58,034 nucleotides of DNA from Fuerstiella sp. (GTDB taxonomy: Bacteria; Planctomycetota; Planctomycetia; Planctomycetales; Planctomycetaceae). Positions 45,111 through 55,491 of the stretch are shown here, piece by piece; position 1 is the first letter of the stretch; the number at the start of each line of letters is the position of its first letter. The notes beneath the pieces were generated by a model, which worked only from the letters and a program-made list of their open reading frames with translations, was not told the DNA's origin and made no database searches. Both the position numbers and the translations under genes were made by a program. The stretch lies in NCBI GenBank assembly GCA_029247265.1, contig JAQWLN010000044.1, positions 1 to 58,034 on the forward strand. Reading direction: 5' to 3'.

Positions 45111-46283
45111 TCATTTCGTGAGCTGGACGCTGACGTCGATCGATTCGCCGTTACGAATAATCTGCAGCACCACCGTGTCACCCGGCCGGTGACTTTCCAC
45201 TTCGGACAGAAACTCGTCGACTTTCCGAGTATCCTTGCCGTTGACTCCGACAATCAAATCCGCGGCACTGCGGTCTTCTGATTCGAAGACTACGAACCCG
45301 CGTTTGACTCTGCGCATGGCTGGTCCTTGCAGCCCAACCTGGACCGCCGGCCCCTCCGGATCCATTCGCAGAATCCGCAGCCCGTCTTCGGTTTGCAGTA
45401 CTTCCGTAATGCCGATGTCCGGGCGGATGACCCGACCATGCTCGATTAACTCCGGGATGACTCGTGCAATCAGATTGGAGGGAATGGCAAATCCGATTCC
45501 CGCACTTTGCCCGGTCTGGCTGGCAATGGCCGTGTTCATGCCGATTAGTCGGCCGTGAGAATCCAGCAACGGCCCGCCGGAATTACCCGGATTGATGGCC
45601 GCGTCAATCTGAATCACAGACTTGATCGATCGTGCTCGCGTCACGGGCAGTGTTCGGTTCAGGCTGGAGATGATTCCGGTGGTCATCGTCCGTTCAAGAC
45701 CGAACGGATTGCCGATCGCCAGCACCTTCATGCCGACTTTCAACGCACTGGAATCGCCTATCGTTACTGGCGTCAGTAACTCCGGTGGAACGTCAAGTCG
45801 GATGATGGCTATGTCGTTGATAGGATCGACACCAACCGGTTCTGCGTCGTAGGACTTGCCGTTATACAGCGTCACCAGAATTCGCTGCGCTGCTTCAATT
45901 ACGTGGAAATTTGTCAGGATGTGGCCATCGGTGTCCAGCACAAAACCAGATCCGGCGTCCTCAGTGCGATTCTGACGGAACAAAGTGCGTTCCGCCCCAA
46001 TCCGCGTCGCGATATTCACCACGCTGCGGTTGGCCAGGTCATAAACATAGGCCGATGATGCTTCGTCCGGCGTCAGTCCGTCTGCCAGGTACGCCCGGGG
46101 TTTAGCCAGTGGCCGCCCAGTGTCACCGTTGCTGGCATCGGCTGTTTGGGGCATCGGCCGAGAAGGCTGAGAAAACGCTGGCTGTCCTGCGGCGGAAGGC
46201 AGAGTACTATTGGCAGTAATCAGCCAGGATCCGAAAACTGTTCCTGCAGCGGCAGACACAAAACAAATCACAATGTGCTTCAT
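45111..46283 (-). CDS. HtrA/DegP-type serine protease with PDZ domain
   Basis: A 390-residue exported protease. An N-terminal membrane or signal segment (IVICFVSAAAGTVFGSWLI) and a Pro/Ser-rich linker precede the trypsin-like domain. The catalytic triad is complete: His127 in TNFHVIEA, Asp157 in NDIAIIRLD and Ser235 in NPGNSGGPLLD. One PDZ domain follows (VNGKDTRKVDEFLSEVESHRPGDTV). It probably degrades or folds damaged periplasmic proteins, as do other members. Only one PDZ is present, where DegP has two. Confidence 0.93.
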   Translation of the reverse strand: MKHIVICFVSAAAGTVFGSWLITANSTLPSAAGQPAFSQPSRPMPQTADASNGDTGRPLAKPRAYLADGLTPDEASSAYVYDLANRSVVNIATRIGAERTLFRQNRTEDAGSGFVLDTDGHILTNFHVIEAAQRILVTLYNGKSYDAEPVGVDPINDIAIIRLDVPPELLTPVTIGDSSALKVGMKVLAIGNPFGLERTMTTGIISSLNRTLPVTRARSIKSVIQIDAAINPGNSGGPLLDSHGRLIGMNTAIASQTGQSAGIGFAIPSNLIARVIPELIEHGRVIRPDIGITEVLQTEDGLRILRMDPEGPAVQVGLQGPAMRRVKRGFVVFESEDRSAADLIVGVNGKDTRKVDEFLSEVESHRPGDTVVLQIIRNGESIDVSVQLTK

Positions 46284-46592
46284 TATTGGTCCTCTGCAAA
46301 CGACCCGGTGGGCAACCGCAAGATTTGGTGGCCGCGCGAATCATGAATCCGGCGTGTGGACGATTATCGGTTGTTGGCTTGTACGCCATGTCTGTCCAGC
46401 GTGTATGTGCCCGAATCCCGTCACGGCCTGTCGAGATTACGACACGTTCCTGTGGGGCAGAAGTCTAACAGGAACAGCCGTTTCGGGGCCAGACGTGTGT
46501 CGCTACGCTGCATGGGGCTGTTGCCTGATGAAGGCCGGGTCGCGATTCCGAACCTTTGTGCAACACCACTACCAGGTCCTCATTCGCGAAAA
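46284..46592. other. Intergenic gap
   Basis: About 310 bases between the protease start and the end of the 2028-residue gene. No supported feature; frames are shadows. Confidence 0.3.
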
Positions 46593-49500
46593 CTACTTTG
46601 GCGGTATCAGGCGAATCGTTCGCAGGTCAATCAACGATGACGACGGTTCTTGCGGCGCTGTGACAACAAGCTGGCGTCGACCACGTCCCAGGTCAATGCT
46701 GCCGGCGGACCAGGTTCTGTAGTCATCCCACGTGCCTGTGCCGGGGACGCGGGCGGTCAGCAGGCGTGTTCCGGTGGACAACTTCAATGGGTTGCCAGCT
46801 GTGGCATTGTCACAGGCGTATTCGATTTCGACTGTCCAGTGTCCGGATTTCGGAGAATTGATGTTCCATACCGCGTAGTCACTGGTCGACGACCAGTAAC
46901 CGAGATTCCCATACCTGTTTTCAAAGACCAGGCTGGGGCCGTAGATCTCAGCCGTCGAGGCTGACAGGGTTAGTGTTCCGTCCGTGTCGGCGGTAACCAG
47001 TTGAGGTTCGTTGCCTTCGAACCGTTTCCATTTCACGCCTGAGGACTGTACGAATGCAATCACGTTTACCAGATCCTGAGGCGTCAGGTCCTTTTCCAGT
47101 CCTTCCGGCATCAGTGATCGATTGGAGCAAGTCAATTCCTCGAGTTTGTTTCTAAGCAGAACATGCTCCTTGCCGTCTGTGCCCATCAGGGTCACATTGT
47201 TTCCTGTTTCGCTCAGCAACATGCCACTGAATGTCAGTCCTTCGGTACTGACGGCAGTGTAGCTGAGGAACTTTGTTTCTACGGCTTTGTTCGGATCAAG
47301 GATCGCCGTCAGCATTGCACTGGTCGAACGATTCTTCAACGCGGCAAGATCTGCACCGATCGCTTTGCCGGTATTCTGCAGTCGATGACATGTGGCACAG
47401 CGTTTTTCGAAGACAATTCTGCCGCTCATTTTGTCCCCGGCCAGGCTGACAATCTGTTCCTGATAGTCATCAACGACAGCGGAACGTGCTGTCGATGTAA
47501 TGGTTCCCAGAACTTCCCCTGCAAGTGATCTCAGACTCTCATCACGGTGATTGAGCAGTCGCTCACGAGACGAGGCATCGATGTCACTTGCCGCCAGTTT
47601 CTGCACAGCAACGGCAGTCAGCAGCAACCGGGTTCGTGATGAACTCTGGAGCAGCTGTTCCACAATCGATGATCGCACTGCAGGGGTGATGCTGCTCCAT
47701 CGATCGAACAGCGCACCTGTGGTGTCAGGCGACGTATGCACCACGGCAGTAGCGGCAGCCTGTTGCACAGCGATGGGCGAACCGGGACTGAGCAGTTCGA
47801 CAAGCTGTTCGGAGGTTTCGGGCTTCGGCGTTCCAGCCAATGTCATGAACTGCAGAGCAGACACGCGAATATCAGCGGATGTTTGGGAGTTGACAGCGAC
47901 TGCCGGGGCGCTGGATTTCGCATGAGAAATTGCTGCGACAATCTCTGCGTCGTTTTTCAGGGCCGAGTCTATTTCTTTGTGCTGCCGTATACTGCGAAGA
48001 ACCTGAGTTGCCGAATCCCAGACGCTTGATTCCGGTCGTGCAGATGAATTCAGCTGTCGCAGCATGCCGAGTACCGGTTGCCGCAGGGCACTGATTTTCT
48101 TCATTGCTGCAGCCTGACTGATGAGTTGAACGACTGTTCTGTCCGGAATGCTACCGCCGGAAACTGCCTGCTGCAAAACGTTGCCAATACTATCGGGCGT
48201 CAGCGATACCATGACTGCGTTGACAATATGGATTGCCCCTGCATCCTGTCTCAAAAGTGTCGCCAGAGCACCTGCGGCGTCGCGGTGTCGTGACGCACGC
48301 AAAGAGAATGCCAACTGCCGCCGTACAGCGGGCGACGGATCGTTGACCAGCTGCAGGACTTCCTCGGGCGGTCGAGAGTCACCGTGCAGCAGCAGCGATT
48401 CCAGTAACCTTAAGGCGTGTCGTCGTACTTCCGGATGTTGGTCGTTTAACGCGGCTTTAAGCTGACTGGTCCTCGTGGCGCTGTCTGTTGCGTTGGCGTT
48501 CCGGGACGCATAGAGCGATTGCACTCGCACCGCCGGGGACGAGTGCATTCGAGTGAAGTTTGCCAGGCGTTCGGAAGGCACAGCGTCGCGATGCTGCAGA
48601 ATTCGTTGAGCCGTGTCTCGCCACCAGCCATTGGGGCTGGAAATACGCTCGGCCAGATCGTCCAGGGCGGTGCCTTTCCATGACGTGGCGAACCAACTGC
48701 GGAGCTCCGGCTGTGGTTCCGCTCGTTGTGGCGCCTGGGAGTTAGTCTTGTCCGTGCTGGCCGTCGGCGAACAGCATTGCCCTGACGGAACCAGTCGGTA
48801 GATGCGGCCCCTGTGACTGCCCGCCTGCAGATTTAGTTTGCGTTGATACTCGGCCGGAATCCAGGTGGGGTGTTCAATGACCTGTCGATACATATCCGCA
48901 ATGTAAATGGCGCCATCCGGGCCCGTGCGCACCATAACCGGGCGAGTCCAGTTGTCGCTGCTGGCGAAGAATTCCGATTCGTTTTCGTCGTCTACCCGAC
49001 GCCCTCTGAAAGTGACACCGTCGCGTTTCATAATCAACCGTGAAACAAGGTTGTGAACCGGCTCGCACGTGAACGCATTGCCGTAGAATTCTTCTCCCAG
49101 CAACGTATCGCGGTAAATAGAAGTGCTGCACGCAGATGTGAACCGATTCGCCTTATTAAAGTCGTTAAACCGCGCCATCGTTTTACTGGTGGGGAAAATT
49201 GGTGCTGCTCCTGGAACGGCAGAGACTTCTGCCCTTGTCGTTGAGATCGCAGCATGAGGGTTGTGCTGCAGGTAGCGTTCTTCCAGTACATAGTGCCAGA
49301 TCGGGTTGGAATTGTTGTTGCCGAACCAGTTGCCGAAATCGTCCCGTTCACGTCCGAACTGTGTCTGGCCGCTGACCGTCTCAATCAGCCCGATGTCCGG
49401 ATCGATCCGGACATCACGTCCGCCGATGCCTGTTCTGGAAACACCATTTGCAACAGACGCACCGCTTTCATTCAGTGAACTTACGACGCTGATTTCGCCA

Positions 49501-52500
49501 CCGCTATCGCCGTTGGCCAGATACAGCAAGCCATCCATTCCCCATCGCAATCCGTTGACGCGGTGTTGCTGGTTCCCTTCAGTGAAACCGGTGAACAGTA
49601 CCTGACGACGGTCGGCAACCAAATCACCATCTGTGTCCTCGGCAAATACGATGTCCGGAGCGGCCGTAATGACGACGCCATTTCGCCACATCGCGATGCC
49701 GTTGGGGAAGGGCAGGCCGTCCAGAAACGTTGTCGCCTTGTCGTAGCGACCGTCGTTGTCTGTGTCTTCCAGCACTCGTACCCGTCCGCCGCCCCTATTG
49801 CCGGAGTCGTTGGCAGTGAGTGGCTGGATGTCCCTTCCATTTGGGTAGTCACCCATTTCGACGACCCATAATCTGCCCTGGACATCCCAGTCAAACGCGA
49901 CGGGGTCCCGGATCAGCGGTTCGGCGGCGACCAGTTCGACTCGCAGGTTAGGTCTTGTCGTGATACTCGCCAGCGATTGCTCAGGATTCCTGGGGCCCGG
50001 GAATCCTGCTCGCAATGCATCGGAATAGAACGTATGTGGCAGCAGCTTCTGCACTGTGTCGCAGATGATGTCTTCGGCTTCGGGTGCCAGGCGAGTCGGG
50101 TGACCGTAATAAACCATCGACCGATCGGCTTCGTAACCGCCTTCTCGCAGAATTCGCTTTGACGCAATGTAGCAGGGGACATCATTGCTGTAGGCATTCG
50201 TCCACAATCTGTCGCTGTCCAGCATTTCATTCAGCCGAATGGAGTAATCCACGACGACTTCTCCACCAAGAAATACCATTGCCAGTTCTTCACCAAAACA
50301 CCACGTCTGCACGGGATAATGTGGAACTGACGTGGGAATGGATTTGCCGTCCTCCAGCAGCCTTAGAAACTGCCGGGCATGGGCGCCGGTGTGGCCCGGT
50401 TCTTTTGCTCGCTGTTCCCATTCCTGCAGCGACGGCAACGGTCCCAGTGGCAGATCGACGCGGGCCATGTTACACAGAATGCGTGGGTTGATTGGTCGAA
50501 TTTGCCCCGTCCGCTGGCGAGGGTCGGTAGCATCAAGCAGTCTTTTTACCTCATCGGCGACAGCCCGACCGTGCTGCCTCGCCATATCGTGAGTTCCTCG
50601 TGGGGTCGGATTCGCGTCAGCGCCGCAGCCGATCGCAATCAGAGCTATGGCTCCCGTGTTGTCAGTTTCGATCATATCCGCCGCAAAACCCGGCCAGTCG
50701 CCGCTGATCTGATTAAACTGACCTGTCTCCGTCGTAGCGTGACAGGCGTAGTTCGCCAGCACGGCAATCAGCTTTCCGTCGACATCGTGTGCCGCAAGAA
50801 TCGGAAACTCGTGATCGACCGGGCCGTCAGGTGTTTCGCCAAATCCCGTCCACCGTCCGCCCACAAGAGTTCGGCGGTTGATTGCGAAATCCACTTTGCC
50901 CCGAGTTGATGACAGCTTTCCGGGCCGGCGCGAGCCAATAGCGCTGTCGATGACATTCACCAGGTTTCCGGTCAGATCTGTTTCGTATTGCTTGAGATGG
51001 GCTGCCTCTTCGCTGGGAAGATCTGTCAGGATATTCGGTGCGAAACCTCGCAGCCAGGGCCCCGAGTGCGTGTGTGTTGAGCACACGGCAAGACGTTCGC
51101 GACTGATTCCGTGCTTCGCTGCAACTTTTGTAAATACAGCTTCCGTGACAGCAGCCGGGACTCCACAGTTGTCGACTGTTACCAGGACTGTGAGTGCTCG
51201 ATCAGCTTCACCGCCAATCGCCAATGCTCGAGCATGAATTCTGACAGCGACTGCTTCTGATTCGGTTGCACGGTTTCCGTAACCCGTAAGTCGGACCGGG
51301 TAGTCGGGCGTGATGTCGACAACGGCCGCTCCGATCGGCACTGGTGGTAATGCAGACACAGATTCACGTCGATCATGTTCAGCCTGCAGGTCGTCGATGG
51401 ATACCTGTTGCATCAGATTCGGCAAATGAGCTGTGTCTTCATTTTGCCAGCAGAGTTGGCCTTCGTGAATGAAGACTCCGTTGTGCGAACCGTCGGGGCG
51501 GCGCAGTGGCAGAAGTCCTGAGTGCTTTCCCTGCTGCACAGTCTCAAGTACAGATTCTGGAAGTGACCTAAGTCCGGGGGTCTCGCGCCGGATAGCGGCG
51601 TGACTTATTGCCGCCTGCTGCGTCGCGCCTGCGTGGCGGAGCTCCTTCCTGTCACATAATGATCTGTTCAGCCTTTCTGCCGCTTCCCGAAACGACAGGA
51701 ACTTCACCTTTGAACCGTGCTTTTCGATGGCATGGTCGATCAGCTCCACGACCTGTTCTGACGTAATCCAGCCATGAGGATGGAAGACCAGATTGAAAAC
51801 GCCCTGTTTGTGAACGGTGATGTCCAGTGCGGCTTTCCAGTCTTCCACGGTGACCGGGTTGTTGACTCCATGCAGGTGCTGAGCTGACCAGTCGCTGGGT
51901 GCAACACAGGGGAACTGCCAGCATGTGTTGTTAATGACGTACGGATACGGATAGTTCCTGATGTAGTTGACAAAGTTGTCGTGCAGCGTGTTACCTCGTT
52001 TCAGACCCCGCACTTTGTACTTCCAGAATCGCTCGTTGCCGTCTTTGTCCAGCACAAGTTCGCGAGGAATCGATGGATCGTCAGATGTGAAAAAATTCAT
52101 CACTGAAGAATCGATCTGCAGGAAATGGCCCGCAGCTGTCGTTCCGTTGAAAATTTCAGAATAGAACCGAGGACTGACGGTATTCAGCGAATCGCAACAT
52201 GGAGTGCGGAAGGCGACGGGGTCATTGCCGGGAATCGCGCTGAGCAGATCGATGCAGCGGTCGTAAGTCGATTTGGCTTTGTCGAAGTCGCCTTCCTGTA
52301 ACAGCGGGCAGGGATGATCGACAGTGTGGACCTCGATGCTGAGCCCTTCTTCCAGCCAGCTTTGCAGCTGTGGATCGTCGGGCTTCACATCGCACGTCAT
52401 GATGCTGACAGGAGCTCGGCCGTCGATCTGTTTCAGGCGATTCAAAATGGGACGCAGGTACTGTTCGTGCTTTGCCGTGTCACGCATGTCGTCGATGGCC

Positions 52501-52679
52501 AGCACAACCACCGCCTCAACGCCCTCTTCACCCACCCACCGAGGCGTAATCAGCTTTGGAAAGTTCTGATCGGGATACCATGGATTGCATTCATCCAGAT
52601 TGGCAAGCCGATCATCGGCACCCGCACAAAGGGCTGCGGAAATTACGAAAATCGATGGGACGATGCAAAACCATCGCAT
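46593..52679 (-). CDS. 2028-residue secreted fusion: deacetylase, ceramidase-like, PVC propeller, HEAT, cytochrome c
   Basis: An exported giant protein (signal peptide MRWFCIVPSIFVISAALCAG). Domains in order: polysaccharide-deacetylase-like (about 45-340; motif 1 AIDDMRD with Asp63/Asp64, motif 2 HTVDH at 118-122, motif 3 FRTPCCDS). Next comes a neutral/alkaline ceramidase-like domain (about 448-890; IGAAVVDITPDYPVRLTGYG, STHTHSGP, GCGADANP). A PVC-type membrane-bound dehydrogenase propeller follows (about 905-1300; AFDWDVQGRLWVVEMGDYPNG, GLPFPNGIAMWRNG). HEAT repeats (about 1370-1750), a heme domain with CATCHRL (1761-1765), and a C-terminal beta-rich, possibly carbohydrate-binding segment (about 1910-2028) complete it. 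PVC propeller, HEAT and heme-c together is a known planctomycete layout. The two hydrolase domains ahead of it are unusual. The frame is uninterrupted with uniform codon use, so it is one gene. Confidence 0.88.
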   Translation of the reverse strand: MRWFCIVPSIFVISAALCAGADDRLANLDECNPWYPDQNFPKLITPRWVGEEGVEAVVVLAIDDMRDTAKHEQYLRPILNRLKQIDGRAPVSIMTCDVKPDDPQLQSWLEEGLSIEVHTVDHPCPLLQEGDFDKAKSTYDRCIDLLSAIPGNDPVAFRTPCCDSLNTVSPRFYSEIFNGTTAAGHFLQIDSSVMNFFTSDDPSIPRELVLDKDGNERFWKYKVRGLKRGNTLHDNFVNYIRNYPYPYVINNTCWQFPCVAPSDWSAQHLHGVNNPVTVEDWKAALDITVHKQGVFNLVFHPHGWITSEQVVELIDHAIEKHGSKVKFLSFREAAERLNRSLCDRKELRHAGATQQAAISHAAIRRETPGLRSLPESVLETVQQGKHSGLLPLRRPDGSHNGVFIHEGQLCWQNEDTAHLPNLMQQVSIDDLQAEHDRRESVSALPPVPIGAAVVDITPDYPVRLTGYGNRATESEAVAVRIHARALAIGGEADRALTVLVTVDNCGVPAAVTEAVFTKVAAKHGISRERLAVCSTHTHSGPWLRGFAPNILTDLPSEEAAHLKQYETDLTGNLVNVIDSAIGSRRPGKLSSTRGKVDFAINRRTLVGGRWTGFGETPDGPVDHEFPILAAHDVDGKLIAVLANYACHATTETGQFNQISGDWPGFAADMIETDNTGAIALIAIGCGADANPTPRGTHDMARQHGRAVADEVKRLLDATDPRQRTGQIRPINPRILCNMARVDLPLGPLPSLQEWEQRAKEPGHTGAHARQFLRLLEDGKSIPTSVPHYPVQTWCFGEELAMVFLGGEVVVDYSIRLNEMLDSDRLWTNAYSNDVPCYIASKRILREGGYEADRSMVYYGHPTRLAPEAEDIICDTVQKLLPHTFYSDALRAGFPGPRNPEQSLASITTRPNLRVELVAAEPLIRDPVAFDWDVQGRLWVVEMGDYPNGRDIQPLTANDSGNRGGGRVRVLEDTDNDGRYDKATTFLDGLPFPNGIAMWRNGVVITAAPDIVFAEDTDGDLVADRRQVLFTGFTEGNQQHRVNGLRWGMDGLLYLANGDSGGEISVVSSLNESGASVANGVSRTGIGGRDVRIDPDIGLIETVSGQTQFGRERDDFGNWFGNNNSNPIWHYVLEERYLQHNPHAAISTTRAEVSAVPGAAPIFPTSKTMARFNDFNKANRFTSACSTSIYRDTLLGEEFYGNAFTCEPVHNLVSRLIMKRDGVTFRGRRVDDENESEFFASSDNWTRPVMVRTGPDGAIYIADMYRQVIEHPTWIPAEYQRKLNLQAGSHRGRIYRLVPSGQCCSPTASTDKTNSQAPQRAEPQPELRSWFATSWKGTALDDLAERISSPNGWWRDTAQRILQHRDAVPSERLANFTRMHSSPAVRVQSLYASRNANATDSATRTSQLKAALNDQHPEVRRHALRLLESLLLHGDSRPPEEVLQLVNDPSPAVRRQLAFSLRASRHRDAAGALATLLRQDAGAIHIVNAVMVSLTPDSIGNVLQQAVSGGSIPDRTVVQLISQAAAMKKISALRQPVLGMLRQLNSSARPESSVWDSATQVLRSIRQHKEIDSALKNDAEIVAAISHAKSSAPAVAVNSQTSADIRVSALQFMTLAGTPKPETSEQLVELLSPGSPIAVQQAAATAVVHTSPDTTGALFDRWSSITPAVRSSIVEQLLQSSSRTRLLLTAVAVQKLAASDIDASSRERLLNHRDESLRSLAGEVLGTITSTARSAVVDDYQEQIVSLAGDKMSGRIVFEKRCATCHRLQNTGKAIGADLAALKNRSTSAMLTAILDPNKAVETKFLSYTAVSTEGLTFSGMLLSETGNNVTLMGTDGKEHVLLRNKLEELTCSNRSLMPEGLEKDLTPQDLVNVIAFVQSSGVKWKRFEGNEPQLVTADTDGTLTLSASTAEIYGPSLVFENRYGNLGYWSSTSDYAVWNINSPKSGHWTVEIEYACDNATAGNPLKLSTGTRLLTARVPGTGTWDDYRTWSAGSIDLGRGRRQLVVTAPQEPSSSLIDLRTIRLIPPK

Positions 52680-52758
52680 GGCACTGATACTCCGGTCGAG
52701 GTGGAAGATGCACCCCTCAGTGTATCGGATTCCGGGCAGACGTCACTCGTGAACGGTG

Positions 52759-55491
52759 TCAGTCAGTGGCGTCCGGCAGAGTCTCGACCAGCGGTGATCG
52801 CAATGTCACCGGGAATCCGCTCAGCGACGCCGAGTCGACCCCCGGAACCCTTCCGTCAGGATCGAGTGCCATACCCGCGGTACCGGAATAGAATTGTGCT
52901 CGACTCAGTGCAAACGAATGCGTGTCGAAGTCGCTGAGATCGGCACGCGAAAAATTCTCCAGCAGGTCCGGGTCGTTCCAGACATCCGAGCCGAATTCAA
53001 CAGCCTCTTCTTCCTGTTCGTCCGCTCCCTGGCTCCAGGTCTTGTTCCACTCATTGAGTGACATGAGAGTCGATTCCAGATCGAGGCTGCCACGGCTGGC
53101 ACTTTCGAGTTTCCAGTAGACGTTGTACTGGTGGAACAGATTCGCGTTGCCATGCCACGTCAGTAAGTCCGGCAGGTCGTCCAGGTAGGCGTTGCCCTGT
53201 GAGTGAATCAGGACGCCGTCTTCTGTCAGCGAGGCAAAAACACATGAGTAACTGTTCACAGAAAGCTTCGACAGTTCTCGCTGTGGATCCCGGCCGTCGA
53301 AGACATCGCTGTCTGCCATGTGTACGACAGGTTTGGAAAGGATTGTGGTGGTGTGATCGAGCGTGACGTCCAGGTGTCCGACTTGCTCCGGCATTTGTGA
53401 ACCGATATTGCTGATCAGCGAGCCATCCAGCGCGAAAGCGCACTGTTCCGCTCGCATTCGTCCCGTTGGCTGACCGTCAACCAGTACAACGTCTGTGCCG
53501 CCACGAACGGCGACTTCGTATAGCTGTATGTCAACCAGGTTGTCTGAATCTTCGTTAACAGGCGAGTCTGAAAGTCGAAAGACAGTGGTCGGCCGCCGTG
53601 ACGAATTCCGAACTTCGATGGTGCAGTCGCGCAGTTCGATTCTGTTGGGACCGTTACACTCGAACAACACCCATTCCTCAGACACGGCGTCGTTGCCGAC
53701 AATGACTCGGAGGTCCACACCAAGCAAACGCAGGTTCAGGTTATTCGTGAGGTTAAACAGTCGTCCCGGAACGGATGACTGTTCGTCGTCACCTCGAAAT
53801 TCCAGAACGGGGCGGAACCCTGTTGCCGCCCGAAGAGTAATGTTCTCGCCATTTGTACGCCCGAGTTTCGGCAGGGATGGCACCTGTTGAACGCCGTCAA
53901 ACTGCAGCAGAATCTCGTCCCCCGACTTCGCGTCAGCCAGCGCACTGCTGAGTGAATTGTGGTATTTCGGTTGACCAAGCGCAGGCTCAAGGCGAATACG
54001 TCGTTGCTCGATAGGCGGAGTGTCTATGTTTTGAGGTATTGGAACACCTGTTTCCTCGGACCCCGCAACCGGAAAGAAGGGGCCGATTGGCATGGACCCG
54101 GGCAGCGGAACCGGGTTGGAGTTTCGAGTCTGCTCCAGCGTCTGATTCAGCTCTGCAGTACCGATACTCAGTGTGAACGCACCTTGTGTTTGCGTCGAAT
54201 CTTCTCTGGCTGAATCAACTGCTGCACCCATGTCCAAAGAATCGGCGGCGCTAAGTTGGATCGCATACGAATCTTTGAGCCAGTCTGGTGGAGGCTCTTG
54301 TTTTCCCGGCAGAAAATGAAAAATCAGCGCTGTCAGACAGATGGCCAGCACGGCGCCGGACAGAAAAATGGCCCCTGATAACTCGCGAATCCGGCGAACG
54401 GGAATTCTGCGCCATACGACTCCTTCTGCAGGAACACTTCGCAAACCCATTTGTGTTGCAAGGCTGATCAGGTCCGTTAGCAGTTGACCGGGATCCTGGT
54501 ATCGCTGTTCGGCATCGGTGTTCATCATGTTCTGCACGATGGCAGCCAGTTCGACCGGAACGTCATTTGCCACCAGCCGCGGATCCGGAGGCGTTTTTCC
54601 CTGGTGATCCAGCAGCTTCTGCAGGGCGGTTCCTTCCGGATACGGCGGCCTGCCGGTAAGCATGTGATACACCGTGCATCCCAGCGAATAAATATCGCTG
54701 CGGATATCGGCCATTCGCGGATCGCGCGCCTGTTCTGGGGCGATATAGTCGAACGTGCCGAGAGTTGTGCCGGCAACCGTAATATCGCCGATCGAATCCG
54801 TTGTGTCGCGTCGCGCCAGTCCCAGGTCGACGACCTTGATACGACCGGACTGCGTGATGATGATGTTGGATGGTTTGATATCGCGATGGATAATTCCCGC
54901 CGCCGCGATGTGGTTCAACGCCAGCGTTGCCTGTATGGCGTAGTTGACTGTCTCCGCCGGACTCAGTTTACCGCGCTGCTGTATCGCTTCCTTAATGTTG
55001 ATGCCGTCTGCATATTCGTAGGCGATGTAATGAATGCCGTCCTGTTCGCCTGCAAAAAAGATGCGAGCCACATTGTCATGATTCAGTTGGGCGCACGATC
55101 GGGCCTCGTTACGAAACCTGGCAACCAGCGATGTATCGGCGGCTATTCCCGGGTGCAGTACCTTCAAAGCGACAAAGCGGGATAGTTCAAGGTCGACGGC
55201 CCGAAAGACGGCGCCCATGCCCCCGGAGCCAATTCGCTCTTCCACATCAAAATGGCCGATGCGAAGTCCACGCTCCCGATTCTGCTCATCCGTCTGTGCA
55301 CCAAAGAGACGGTCCCGGATTTCCTGCGCGGACGCTGAATAGGTGACCTCCGATGGTGCACTGTTGTCGAGGTCCGTACCCGTGCTGACAACCGTATTCT
55401 GGTCGTCGGCAACGAGCGGCCGATCCAGCAGAGGCACTTCGCCCTCTGTGGGTTTCGTCGGGTCGAGTTCAGCACTTGACTGCTGAGTCAT
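52759..55491 (-). CDS. Membrane Ser/Thr protein kinase with large extracellular region
   Basis: A 910-residue PknB-like kinase. An unstructured N-terminus precedes the kinase domain (80-345): IGSGGMGAV, Lys110 in FVALKVL, HRDIKPSN with Asp204, VDLGLAR and APEQAR. A single membrane helix (373-394, FLSGAVLAICLTALIFHF) leads to about 510 residues outside the membrane. These are not PASTA repeats: they look like a right-handed beta-helix (ITLRAATGFRPVLEFRG, IELRDCTIEVRNSSR, HLDVTLDHTTTILSKPVVHM). It may sense cell-wall or polymer ligands. The neighbouring fusion gene is on the same strand, 80 bases after, and could share regulation. Confidence 0.9.
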   Translation of the reverse strand: MTQQSSAELDPTKPTEGEVPLLDRPLVADDQNTVVSTGTDLDNSAPSEVTYSASAQEIRDRLFGAQTDEQNRERGLRIGHFDVEERIGSGGMGAVFRAVDLELSRFVALKVLHPGIAADTSLVARFRNEARSCAQLNHDNVARIFFAGEQDGIHYIAYEYADGINIKEAIQQRGKLSPAETVNYAIQATLALNHIAAAGIIHRDIKPSNIIITQSGRIKVVDLGLARRDTTDSIGDITVAGTTLGTFDYIAPEQARDPRMADIRSDIYSLGCTVYHMLTGRPPYPEGTALQKLLDHQGKTPPDPRLVANDVPVELAAIVQNMMNTDAEQRYQDPGQLLTDLISLATQMGLRSVPAEGVVWRRIPVRRIRELSGAIFLSGAVLAICLTALIFHFLPGKQEPPPDWLKDSYAIQLSAADSLDMGAAVDSAREDSTQTQGAFTLSIGTAELNQTLEQTRNSNPVPLPGSMPIGPFFPVAGSEETGVPIPQNIDTPPIEQRRIRLEPALGQPKYHNSLSSALADAKSGDEILLQFDGVQQVPSLPKLGRTNGENITLRAATGFRPVLEFRGDDEQSSVPGRLFNLTNNLNLRLLGVDLRVIVGNDAVSEEWVLFECNGPNRIELRDCTIEVRNSSRRPTTVFRLSDSPVNEDSDNLVDIQLYEVAVRGGTDVVLVDGQPTGRMRAEQCAFALDGSLISNIGSQMPEQVGHLDVTLDHTTTILSKPVVHMADSDVFDGRDPQRELSKLSVNSYSCVFASLTEDGVLIHSQGNAYLDDLPDLLTWHGNANLFHQYNVYWKLESASRGSLDLESTLMSLNEWNKTWSQGADEQEEEAVEFGSDVWNDPDLLENFSRADLSDFDTHSFALSRAQFYSGTAGMALDPDGRVPGVDSASLSGFPVTLRSPLVETLPDATD

